Shown here: in pieces, positions 25,827 through 33,582 of the stretch
Layout of the letters: every line of letters begins with the position of its first letter
Position numbering within the stretch: the stretch's first letter is position 1
Source: Bacteroidetes bacterium UBA2364
Lineage (GTDB): Bacteria > Bacteroidota > Rhodothermia > Rhodothermales > UBA2364
Length of the DNA stretch: 37,398 nt
Assembly (NCBI GenBank): GCA_002344075.1
Contig: DDTM01000041.1
Span: 2,040-39,437, forward strand
Direction: 5' to 3'
The notes under the pieces: model-generated
What the model was told of the DNA's origin: nothing
Database searches by the model: none
The model's input: the letters and a program-made list of their open reading frames with translations, nothing else
Position numbers and translations under genes: made by a program

Positions 25827-27704
25827 TTAGAGTACGCCTTTGGTACTGGGTAAAATGTCCAATCGGGCAGGATCGCGCTGGACGGCCATTCGGATGGCTT
25901 TGGCAAATGCTTTAAAAACCGATTCGATCAGATGGTGGTCATTGTCGGCGCGTGCTTGTATGTTGAGGTTGCATTTAGTGTTGTCGCAGAAGGACTTAAA
26001 AAAGTGGTACCACATCTCGGTTGGCACATCGCCCACCCATTCGCGGGTAAAGGGCACATCCCAGACCAACCAAGGCCGTCCAGAGAAATCAAGGGCCACT
26101 TGTGCCAGCGCTTCATCCATTGGCAATAAAAACCCATATCGCTCGATGCCGCGTTTTTCCCCCAAAGCCTCCTTAAATGCCGTTCCGAGGGCCAGTCCTG
26201 TGTCTTCTATGGTATGGTGCTCATCTATGTGGAGATCACCCCGCACCAAAACCGAAAGGTCGCAACCGCCATGACGCGCCAATTGCTCCAACATGTGGTC
26301 AAAAAAGCCCAAACCCGTATGTAGGTCGGCTTTGCCAGTTCCGTCTAAGTTCAGGTGAATACGAATGTCCGTTTCATTGGTGGTGCGTTGTACGTGTGCG
26401 ACTCGGTGGGTTGGCTCAATAGCGGGTAGTACCGCCAGCCGGTGGGTTACGGCCCACTTGTGCGCCTCCAAGCCTTCTGCAGCCGCCATGGCCTCTACGG
26501 TAGCGCCAATGTTTTGTAAACCTTCCGGCGTAAGATGCTGAAAGGTGACTTTTCGTAAAAAGGTATCTAAGGAAACCCCTGCATACATTCGTGCATAGCC
26601 ATTGGTTGGGAGGGTGTGATTGGTTCCGGAGGCATAATCGCCTACTGATTCAGGTGTCCAATGTCCCAAAAAAACCGATCCTGCATTCGTCACTTGGTCG
26701 GCTAGGGCGTATGCGTGGTCGGTAGCCAGAATCAGGTGTTCGGGCGCATAAGCATTCAGCAAATTCATTGCTTCGGCTTCGGTTTCCACTTGAATCAACA
26801 AGCTCTTTTCCAAAGAGGCGGCGGCCATTTCGTGCCGAGGCAGGGTGGTCAATTGTGTCCGAACCTCTTTTTCTATTTGTTCTATCATAGAAGCAGAGGT
26901 GGAAACAAGTACAACTTGGCTATCGGCTCCGTGTTCGGCCTGCGAAAGGAGATCTGCGGCGACAAATGTCGGGCGAGCGGTCTCATCCGCAAAAATAGCT
27001 ACTTCCGAGGGGCCAGCAGGCATATCTATCGCCACACCCTGCTGTTGGATTAATTGCTTGGCGGCGGTGACAAAGGCATTCCCCGGTCCTAAAATTTTAT
27101 ACACGGATGGGATGCTCTCTGTGCCGTATCCCATGGCGGCAATGGCCTGCGCCCCGCCCACTTTATACACCTGTCGAATGCCAATGAGTTGTGCCGTGAA
27201 CAAAATGGTGGGATGTACCGATCCGTCTTTTTGCGGTGGCGTACACAATACAATCTCTCGACAGCCGGCCAATGTTGCGGGTATGCCCAACATCAACAAA
27301 CTTGAGAAAAGCGGCGCAGTCCCACCCGGAATGTATAAGCCCACCTTTTCGATTGGGAGCGATTTTCGCCAGCACCGCACACCGGGCATGGTTTCTACCT
27401 CGCGTACCTTCTCTGTCTGTGCGGCGTGAAACATCCGAATATTGGCGTAAGCGGTTTTGATAGCGGCTTGGAGAGTCGGCGAAACCGCATAGGTGGCCGC
27501 AGTAAACTCGGCGTCTTGTACCAGGAATTCCCTTAAGGTGACGCCATCGAGTTGTGCCGTGAAAGCCCGAAGCGCGGCATCGCCTTGTGTACGAACGGCT
27601 TCCAAAATGGGGGCAACCTGGCCGGCGATGTGTTGTAGGTCCAATGCGGGTCTTGCCAAAAGCGTGGACCACTCGGATGGGGAGGGGTAGAGGATTCTTC
27701 TCAT
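25827..27704 (-). CDS. hisD-hisB: Fused histidinol dehydrogenase - imidazoleglycerol-phosphate dehydratase (HisD-HisB)
   Basis: One uninterrupted 625-residue frame carries two histidine enzymes. Residues about 1-426 are a full-length histidinol dehydrogenase: GPGNAFVTAAKQ, MPAGPSEVAIFAD, zinc ligands in LLSQAEHG, catalytic Glu-His in APEHLIL, Asp in ESVGDYASG, and the last zinc His in EGLEAHKWA. A linker of about seven residues (PAIEPTH) leads to a dehydratase of about 192 residues starting at Arg434. This has VQRTTNETDIRI, TGLGFFDHMLEQ, the metal site DEHHTIEDTGLALG, and DNDHHLIESVFKAFA. All key residues of both are present, and no start codon lies at the junction. No HAD phosphatase domain is attached, unlike the bifunctional HisB of many gammaproteobacteria and Bacteroidota. 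The gene expected between D and B, hisC, is absent. Confidence 0.95.
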   Translation of the reverse strand: MRRILYPSPSEWSTLLARPALDLQHIAGQVAPILEAVRTQGDAALRAFTAQLDGVTLREFLVQDAEFTAATYAVSPTLQAAIKTAYANIRMFHAAQTEKVREVETMPGVRCWRKSLPIEKVGLYIPGGTAPLFSSLLMLGIPATLAGCREIVLCTPPQKDGSVHPTILFTAQLIGIRQVYKVGGAQAIAAMGYGTESIPSVYKILGPGNAFVTAAKQLIQQQGVAIDMPAGPSEVAIFADETARPTFVAADLLSQAEHGADSQVVLVSTSASMIEQIEKEVRTQLTTLPRHEMAAASLEKSLLIQVETEAEAMNLLNAYAPEHLILATDHAYALADQVTNAGSVFLGHWTPESVGDYASGTNHTLPTNGYARMYAGVSLDTFLRKVTFQHLTPEGLQNIGATVEAMAAAEGLEAHKWAVTHRLAVLPAIEPTHRVAHVQRTTNETDIRIHLNLDGTGKADLHTGLGFFDHMLEQLARHGGCDLSVLVRGDLHIDEHHTIEDTGLALGTAFKEALGEKRGIERYGFLLPMDEALAQVALDFSGRPWLVWDVPFTREWVGDVPTEMWYHFFKSFCDNTKCNLNIQARADNDHHLIESVFKAFAKAIRMAVQRDPARLDILPSTKGVL

Positions 27705-27728
27705 GGGCGTATAGACACTAACAGGGCT

Positions 27729-28580
27729 TTACAAAATCATTTTCTCGATGGGAACCACTAAGATGCCTTGCGCACCAGCGGCTTTTAGACCCTCGATAAC
27801 TTCCCAAAACTGGTCTTCCTGAATGACCGAATGAACCGAACTCCAACCCGAAAGGGCGAGGGGTAAAACCGTCGGACTTTTCATGCCGGGCAAGAGCCCA
27901 ATTACTGCTGGCACTTGTTCGTTAGGAGCATTGAGCAAGATGTATTTGAAATTTCGTGCCCGATGTACAGACCGAATGCGGAATTTTAGCTGGTCTAATA
28001 GTGCCGTTTTTTTAGGTGATAACGCTGTATCGCGGATAATCACCGCTTCGGATTGCAGAATCACTTGCACTTCTTTAAGGCCATTGCTCAATAACGTTCC
28101 TCCAGAACTGACAAGGTCACAGATCGCGTCTGCAAGCCCGATGCCGGGTGCAATCTCGACCGATCCGCTGATTTCATGAATGCTGGCTGAAATTTTGGCG
28201 TTTTCAAGGAAGTCCTGTAATACATTGGGATACGAAGTGGCAATGCGCTTATTGTTCAGTGCTTCCAAGCCCGTCCATTCAAATGTCTTGGGTACTGCAA
28301 TCGAAAGTCGGCAAGTTCCAAAGCCTAATCTTTCGGCAACCTCCACAGGTTTCCGCGTCTCTTCGACCACATTCAAACCCACAATGCCCAAATCAGCCGT
28401 TCCGTCTGCCACATAGCCCGGAATGTCGTCGTCACGCAAAAAAAGGATTTCTACCGGAAAATTGTGCGCCACACACCGGAGTTTATTCTTGGTATCGGGC
28501 AGATCAATCCCGCATTCCCGGATCAGTGCCAAGGAGTCTTCGCTTAAACGTCCGGATTTTTGGATGGCAAGGCGTATCAA
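27729..28580 (-). CDS. hisG: ATP phosphoribosyltransferase, long form
   Basis: 283 residues; catalyses the first committed step of histidine synthesis. LAIQKSGRLSEDSLALI at the start, the GIVGLNVVEE block, and EIAPGIGLADAICDLVSSG (PRPP loop) define HisG. The length and the C-terminal about 75 residues (NAPNEQVPAVIGLLPGMKSPTV ... GAQGILVVPIEKMI) show the long form with its own regulatory domain, feedback-inhibited by histidine and not needing HisZ. The start is TTG at 28580; no ATG or GTG is in frame near it. It is the first gene of the operon. The 164-bp region upstream is shared with the divergent pullulanase gene. Confidence 0.96.
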   Translation of the reverse strand: MIRLAIQKSGRLSEDSLALIRECGIDLPDTKNKLRCVAHNFPVEILFLRDDDIPGYVADGTADLGIVGLNVVEETRKPVEVAERLGFGTCRLSIAVPKTFEWTGLEALNNKRIATSYPNVLQDFLENAKISASIHEISGSVEIAPGIGLADAICDLVSSGGTLLSNGLKEVQVILQSEAVIIRDTALSPKKTALLDQLKFRIRSVHRARNFKYILLNAPNEQVPAVIGLLPGMKSPTVLPLALSGWSSVHSVIQEDQFWEVIEGLKAAGAQGILVVPIEKMIL

Positions 28581-28691
28581 GGTTTTTTTTGGATGGTTTT
28601 AAAAAAACAGGGCAATCCTGAATACCAAGCCTGAACATAATTCAGAACTGTCCTCATCTTGGCGACATTCACAACATTTCCTTAGCGAAAA

Positions 28692-28744
28692 AAAGCCGAA
28701 GATCTTATTTTGTGTAAACGCTTACACTTAACCCATACGGCTTT
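28692..28744. promoter_or_regulatory. LacI/CcpA-type operator within an outer inverted repeat
   Basis: TGTAAACGCTTACA at 28713-28726 fits the cre-like consensus of LacI-family regulators (TGWAANCGNTNWCA) at every position; the dyad extends to 16 bp (28712-28727) with one central mismatch pair. It ends 18 bp before the pullulanase ATG, a position suited to blocking transcription or its start. It is enclosed by AAAGCCG (28692-28698) and CGGCTTT (28738-28744), which on the minus strand could form a terminator-like stem followed by T residues. The cognate regulator is not in the window. Confidence 0.65.
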
Positions 28745-31477
28745 ATGACACGTAGTTCCATCACACTCCCGAAAGCCGCCGCTTTTTTCCTTGTTTTTCT
28801 TTTCTTTATGAATGCTGAAGCACAAACGCATCACTTGCCGATTTTTACGGAAGCCGTGCGACAAAATGGCTACCTGCACCAAAACGATACCACCTATTTT
28901 GTGTTCGATGCCTTGCGGTATGGACGGGAAAACGTGGAAAAAGTGGTGGTTACGGGCGCTTTCCGTGGATGGGATCAAAACATGAACGACCCACAATGGT
29001 TGCTCAAGCCCGTAAATGGTACGGGGCAACTTTGGTATCTTTCTGTTGTGAACCGAGACTTGCAAACCATTCCGCCCAGTTCGCCTTTTAAATTTAGAAT
29101 TAATGACGGTGCTTGGCTGGATCCCTTCACGGCGGCTCCCAATGCCGAAGGTGGAAACCTGATTTTTATGAAGGGAATTACCCCCCCTGCGCTTAAAGCA
29201 GCGTTACGAAATAAACGCGCCATCTATGTAAAGGTACAAGGAGAAGGGTTGAACCGCCCGTTAGACCCGCACATGTGGGTTATAACCGATGTAAAAGGGC
29301 GCATCATCCCTATTCGCGAAGTACTACCTCTCAATGCAGATGATGCCATCCTTGTTCCCGCCGAAGATCTGAACCGTAAAAAGGTCTATTATGTGAGCCT
29401 GCCCAGTCTCAAAATGAATACATGGGCAGACTTTGAAGGCTGGTGGCGCGATCTCTATTCGGATAAACCGCTCGGTGCTACCATCCATGAAACCAACCAA
29501 TCTACCCATTTTGGACTTTTTGCACCGCGTGCCGATGCTGTGACGCTGTTCTTATACCGAAATGCGACCGATGAAATGCCATATCAGAAAATTCCTATGA
29601 TCGAAGACGAAAACGGGGTTTGGGAAGCCACACAGACCGGAAATCTGAAAGGGATTTGGTATATGTATTGGGTCCAGGGTGTCGAAACCCCAGGTTTTCC
29701 GTCCGATCATCTGGTTAGTGATCCATATGCGCGGGTACAGGATGGGTCTTTTGGCAAAAGTCGTGTTTGGCCTGCTACAAAACCTGCTTCTGCACTTAAA
29801 AAGGGTATTCCCAAAATGGAAGATGTGGTGGCCTACGAAGTGCATGTGCAAGATTTTACAACATTACTGCCCGTAGCGCCCGAACTCCGAGGCACGATTC
29901 CCGCCATGATCCAGCCAGGACTGAAAAATAAAAAAGGTGCTCCCATTGGCTTTGACCACCTCGTTAAGACGGGCATCAATACGGTCCATCTAATGCCGAT
30001 GCAAGAATACCTCCATTATCCAGATGCGGTATGGAAAGAGGCATTTCAAAACGATCCCTTGATGAAGTCTCTGGGGGTTTCTGAAGAAAACTACCAGTGG
30101 GGCTATCGGATCACCCATTTTATGGCTATCGAAAGTAAATATCGCCAGAAAAATACCGAACCCGGAAGCGAGCGCGATCAGTTCCGCGACCTCGTGCAAG
30201 CCTTTCATAATAAAAATATGGCGGTGATCGTAGATTTTGTATTTAACCATACAGGGGAAAACATGGAGGGTAATCATTGGGCCATGAACTTCAATGGTAT
30301 TGATATGCTCTATTATTACCGAACAAAAGACTTCCGGCATATCGGGGGGTACGGGAATGAAACCAAGTCTGAAAATCGGCCTATGACACAGCGATGGCTT
30401 ATTGACCAATGCAAAATGTTTAGGGATGAGTTTGGGGTGGATGGAATTAGGATTGACCTCGCTGGAATGACGGATGAGCAGTCGCTTTATAAAATTAAAC
30501 AAGCAATGGGGCCAGATTGGATTATATACGGCGAGCCTTGGATTAGTCCGAACGATCCAGAATTCCGTAAAAATCCAGATTGGGACTGGTATAAAGCGGA
30601 TTCACCCATTACCTTTTTCCAAGACGATGCCCGCAATGCCTTTAAAGGACCCACTTCCGATCCAAACAACAAACACACAGACCGAGGGTTTGCCGGCGGG
30701 AATGCCGCCGAAAGAGACCGCACTATTTTGGCCTTAACCAATGGATTTCCGGAAGAAGGAGATCCTAACCGAGGGTTAAATTATTTGGACATTCACGACA
30801 ATTGGGCGTTGGCAGATCAGTTTGCTACCAATGATTGGGATGGACGAAAAGGCGTGGACGAAGCGGCCTTTAAAGTTGCAGCCGCCCTCCTTTTTACGTC
30901 CCTCGGCCCTATCGTCATTCATGGCGGAACAGAGTTTATGAGGAGCAAAGGGGCCATGCCAGACTCACGTGGACAGGTTATTAAGGAAACCCGAATGGGA
31001 AAGATTTATCTTAAAGGCAGGGGCGATACCTATAATGCACTCGTCCCCAATCTTTTTGTTTGGGAAAATCTGGGAAAATCTCCCAAAGACGATAAAGAGT
31101 GTAAATGCGACTTCAAAGGGATGCAGGCTTATTGGGAGGGACTCACACGCTTTAGGCTTAGCGAAAGAGGGAAGATCTTCCGTTTTGGGGGCAAGGTACC
31201 CCCACCCAACTATTACCAATTCATCAAGCCCGAAAATCCGTATCTGCTGGGGTATATCGTTCAGGGGAGTGTTTTGGTCTTGGTGAATACGGCGGAAGTG
31301 GCAAATCGCTTTCAAGTAGAGGCGCTTCCAATAGGAAATTGGAGATTGATTGCAGATGGTCAGCAAGTGGACTTTGTGAATGGTCTTAAAGGGACCAATG
31401 CAACCCTCAAGGGCGTTCAGGGGACTCAGACCGTAACCGTGCCAGCAACAACGGCGATGATCTGGGTGAAAGACTAA
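28745..31477 (+). CDS. Secreted GH13 alpha-glucan debranching enzyme (type I pullulanase-like)
   Basis: 910 residues with a signal peptide ending in MNAEAQ. N-terminal beta-domains follow: VVVTGAFRGWDQNMNDP resembles a starch-binding/CBM48-like module, and a second one around 250-330 includes STHFGLFAPRADAVTLFLY. The GH13 barrel contains VVAYEVHVQDFT, region I VIVDFVFNHTGE, region II DGIRIDLAG with nucleophile Asp571, region III IIYGEPW with acid/base Glu597, and region IV LDIHDNW with Asp685. YQWGYRITHFMAIESKY corresponds to the YNWGYDP block of type I pullulanases. A C-terminal beta-domain closes the protein. It probably cleaves alpha-1,6 bonds in pullulan, starch or glycogen, outside the cytoplasm. 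Control by a LacI-family regulator is suggested by the operator just upstream. Confidence 0.92.
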   Translation: MTRSSITLPKAAAFFLVFLFFMNAEAQTHHLPIFTEAVRQNGYLHQNDTTYFVFDALRYGRENVEKVVVTGAFRGWDQNMNDPQWLLKPVNGTGQLWYLSVVNRDLQTIPPSSPFKFRINDGAWLDPFTAAPNAEGGNLIFMKGITPPALKAALRNKRAIYVKVQGEGLNRPLDPHMWVITDVKGRIIPIREVLPLNADDAILVPAEDLNRKKVYYVSLPSLKMNTWADFEGWWRDLYSDKPLGATIHETNQSTHFGLFAPRADAVTLFLYRNATDEMPYQKIPMIEDENGVWEATQTGNLKGIWYMYWVQGVETPGFPSDHLVSDPYARVQDGSFGKSRVWPATKPASALKKGIPKMEDVVAYEVHVQDFTTLLPVAPELRGTIPAMIQPGLKNKKGAPIGFDHLVKTGINTVHLMPMQEYLHYPDAVWKEAFQNDPLMKSLGVSEENYQWGYRITHFMAIESKYRQKNTEPGSERDQFRDLVQAFHNKNMAVIVDFVFNHTGENMEGNHWAMNFNGIDMLYYYRTKDFRHIGGYGNETKSENRPMTQRWLIDQCKMFRDEFGVDGIRIDLAGMTDEQSLYKIKQAMGPDWIIYGEPWISPNDPEFRKNPDWDWYKADSPITFFQDDARNAFKGPTSDPNNKHTDRGFAGGNAAERDRTILALTNGFPEEGDPNRGLNYLDIHDNWALADQFATNDWDGRKGVDEAAFKVAAALLFTSLGPIVIHGGTEFMRSKGAMPDSRGQVIKETRMGKIYLKGRGDTYNALVPNLFVWENLGKSPKDDKECKCDFKGMQAYWEGLTRFRLSERGKIFRFGGKVPPPNYYQFIKPENPYLLGYIVQGSVLVLVNTAEVANRFQVEALPIGNWRLIADGQQVDFVNGLKGTNATLKGVQGTQTVTVPATTAMIWVKD

Positions 31478-31497
31478 TCCCGAAAAACACAAATGAT

Positions 31498-31529
31498 AAA
31501 GCCCCTCTGGTAAGTCCGAAGGGGCTTTT
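31498..31529 (+). terminator. Intrinsic terminator after the pullulanase gene, probably bidirectional
   Basis: AAAGCCCCT (31498-31506) pairs with AGGGGCTTT (31520-31528), followed by TTG and TAATTTT. The reverse strand also carries a short T stretch, so it could end the small minus-strand ORF as well. Confidence 0.85.
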
Positions 31530-31606
31530 GTAATTTTGAAACAATGGGAGGAAATTAAGGAACAATTTTCAAAACGACAAAACAAATTGGTTGAGAAACG
31601 TGCAAC

Positions 31607-31693
31607 TTACGCCGAATAGACAATCAGCATAAGTATAGCAACGAACCCCACGCACACGAACATTAATCGCATGCTTTTGGTTTGTTGGGTCAT
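31607..31693 (-). CDS. Candidate 28-residue single-pass membrane microprotein
   Basis: The 352-bp gap between the pullulanase and nitrilase genes contains an ATG frame on the minus strand. It encodes MTQQTKSMRL, then a hydrophobic helix MFVCVGFVAILMLIVYSA, and stop TAA. A polar N-terminus with net positive charge followed by an 18-residue hydrophobic segment is what a real one-helix protein looks like. A hairpin terminator lies 80 bp downstream. The family is not recognised and no motif beyond the helix is visible. The rest of the gap (31694-31829) is AT-rich and shows nothing else. The small size makes chance possible. Confidence 0.45.
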   Translation of the reverse strand: MTQQTKSMRLMFVCVGFVAILMLIVYSA

Positions 31694-31829
31694 TTTGGTT
31701 AGAGGGAAATAGTGGGAAAGAACATTAATATGTAGGAACGAGTTGAAAGTAAAAAAACGATTTAATAAAAGCAAGCGTCTGCGCTGTTATTTTAGAGGAA
31801 AATACAATTTTATTTTTTCTTATAGAAAA

Positions 31830-32612
31830 TTACATAACAAAACTAAATTGATCGGCATCCAAATGGGCAGGAAATTTGTTTCGATATTCCAGAAGTGCGG
31901 TATGGGATAGCGGATATGTGATACTGGACGCTGCTTTGTCCCCTTCCCAAAGAATCTGGCCTTTGTAGTCTGCAATCAAAGAGTCTCCTTGGTACATCTT
32001 TCCATTTCCATCAATTCCTACTCTATTAATTCCAACTACATAGGATAAGTTCTCTATAGCCCGTGCAGGCAATAAGGCACGCCAAGCCGAAGCCCGCGCC
32101 GCTGGCCAGTTGGCTACATAAATTAAAAGATCATATCCCAGTCCAATATTCCGGCTCCATACCGGAAATCGTAAATCATAACAAATTAATGGGCATATTT
32201 TCCAGCCTTTCCATTCAATAATTAATTGCTTATTTCCTGACGAATAAACCTGTTCCTCACCAACCATCCTGAATAAATGCCGTTTATCATATGATTTATA
32301 CCGTCCATCCGGAAAGACCCAAAAAAGACGGTTATAAAAGTGGTTCTTATCACACACCATGAAACTACCTGTAAGTGCGGCTTGATGTGCTTGTGCCTTG
32401 GCTTTCATCCATGCAAGGGTGGGGCCATCTGGCGGCTCGGCATAGGGCCTTGGATTCATGGAGAATCCGGTTGTGAACATTTCTGGCAGCACAATTACAT
32501 CGGTGTCCGAGTCTATCCCCAGAAGGTGATCGTCTAACATTGCCCGGTTGTTTTCCGGAGATTCCCAGTGAAGATCGGTCTGAATGGCCGATATATATAA
32601 AATATCTTGCAT
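31830..32612 (-). CDS. Nitrilase-superfamily omega-amidase (YafV/NIT2-like)
   Basis: 260 residues with the Glu-Lys-Cys triad of carbon-nitrogen hydrolases: Glu44 in VLPEMFTTGF, Lys110 in SYDKRHLFRM, Cys144 in CPLICYDLRFPVWSRN. DLLIYVANWPAARASAW and ARAIENLSYVVGINRVG fit the omega-amidase branch, which hydrolyses alpha-ketoglutaramate or alpha-ketosuccinamate produced by glutamine or asparagine transaminases. No signal peptide; cytoplasmic. It is divergent from the next gene, with a 97-bp shared upstream region, and appears monocistronic. Confidence 0.9.
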   Translation of the reverse strand: MQDILYISAIQTDLHWESPENNRAMLDDHLLGIDSDTDVIVLPEMFTTGFSMNPRPYAEPPDGPTLAWMKAKAQAHQAALTGSFMVCDKNHFYNRLFWVFPDGRYKSYDKRHLFRMVGEEQVYSSGNKQLIIEWKGWKICPLICYDLRFPVWSRNIGLGYDLLIYVANWPAARASAWRALLPARAIENLSYVVGINRVGIDGNGKMYQGDSLIADYKGQILWEGDKAASSITYPLSHTALLEYRNKFPAHLDADQFSFVM

Positions 32613-32709
32613 TGGAAGCCGAGAAGAATGAGTGGGAGTAAAGGCATAAGATATTTGAAACTATGGATATTGTACCTATATTCCAAAATCAAAACCAATC
32701 ATGTAAACC

Positions 32710-33582
32710 ATGCCCCGACTTTCAGTGCCCAAGACCTATAAGATGTTGATCAACGGAGCCTATGTTCGTTCCGAACGTGGCTACGTAAACCCCCAATCGG
32801 ATGGAACAGGCAAGGTGATTGCAACCTATCCTATGGCCTCCCGCAAGGATGCACGGGATGCGGTTACCGCTGCCCGAAACGCACAGGGCGGCTGGGCAAA
32901 ACGTTCGGCTTTTAACCGAAGTCAAATCCTTTTTCGGATGGCTGAAATGCTCGAAACGCGGAGGAAAGGCTTGGAGGAGTCTTTGGTGCAGTGGCTAAAT
33001 TTTACTGAGGAAGAGGCTGTCACTGAACTGGATGCAAGCATTGATCGGATCTTTTGGTATGCTGGTTGGGCGGATAAATATGCCCAAGTGCTTAGCAGTG
33101 TTAATCCGGTGGCGGCTCCTTTCTTTAACTTTACAACGCCTGAACCCACTGGTGTAGTCGCCATTTTTACGCCTGCGTCTTCGCCTCTGTCTGGGTTGGT
33201 TTCGGTGCTAATGCCCGTTATCCTTTCCGGTAATACGGCGGTTTTGGTTGCAGATTCTGTTTCTCCTCTTTCAGCCTTAGATTTTGCGGAGGTGATCAGC
33301 GTAAGCGATGTGCCAAATGGCGTGATCAACATCCTAACAGGCCACCGAGAGGAATTGATCACACCAATGGCAAATCATATGGGTATAAACGCCATTGCCG
33401 GATTTGGCCTTTCTAACGAGGAAGAAAAAAAGATAACCGAATTGGCCACAAGCAATATGAAGCGTACCCACTTTGGCAAAGACAACGGGAAGACCTACTG
33501 GCAACAAGTGGATAGCCAATCCCTCTATGCTGTATTGCCGTTTATAGAGTTCAAAACTGCTTGGCACCCCATTGGTGTATGA
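32710..33582 (+). CDS. Half-length aldehyde dehydrogenase homologue without catalytic residues
   Basis: 290 residues aligning by eye with only the first about 55-60% of an aldehyde dehydrogenase: KTYKMLINGAYVRSERG, the SRKDARDAVTAAR block, the NPVAAPFFNFTTPEPTGVVAI region, and the Rossmann segment VILSGNTAVLVADSVSPLSA...GVINILTG. The family's catalytic-pocket Asn block (PWNFP) is TPASSP here, the ELGGK glutamate region reads NMKRTHFGK, and the protein ends before the position of the catalytic cysteine. It is therefore predicted to lack dehydrogenase activity. I recall similar short homologues in Actinobacteria near deoC and full-length enzymes, so this may be a conserved pseudoenzyme rather than decay. 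Its TGA overlaps the ATG of the DUF58 gene (ATGA), implying translational coupling. Confidence 0.85.
   Translation: MPRLSVPKTYKMLINGAYVRSERGYVNPQSDGTGKVIATYPMASRKDARDAVTAARNAQGGWAKRSAFNRSQILFRMAEMLETRRKGLEESLVQWLNFTEEEAVTELDASIDRIFWYAGWADKYAQVLSSVNPVAAPFFNFTTPEPTGVVAIFTPASSPLSGLVSVLMPVILSGNTAVLVADSVSPLSALDFAEVISVSDVPNGVINILTGHREELITPMANHMGINAIAGFGLSNEEEKKITELATSNMKRTHFGKDNGKTYWQQVDSQSLYAVLPFIEFKTAWHPIGV

Noticed and set aside
28581..28691. A histidine attenuator or leader peptide upstream of hisG
   Set aside because: No short frame with a run of histidine codons exists on the minus strand. The only pairing near the T-run (CAGG/CCTG) has a 4-bp stem, too weak to call.
32710..33582. Half-ALDH as a recent frameshift of a full-length gene
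   Set aside because: The bases after its stop encode the DUF58 protein from an overlapping ATG; no ALDH C-terminal motif occurs in any frame downstream.
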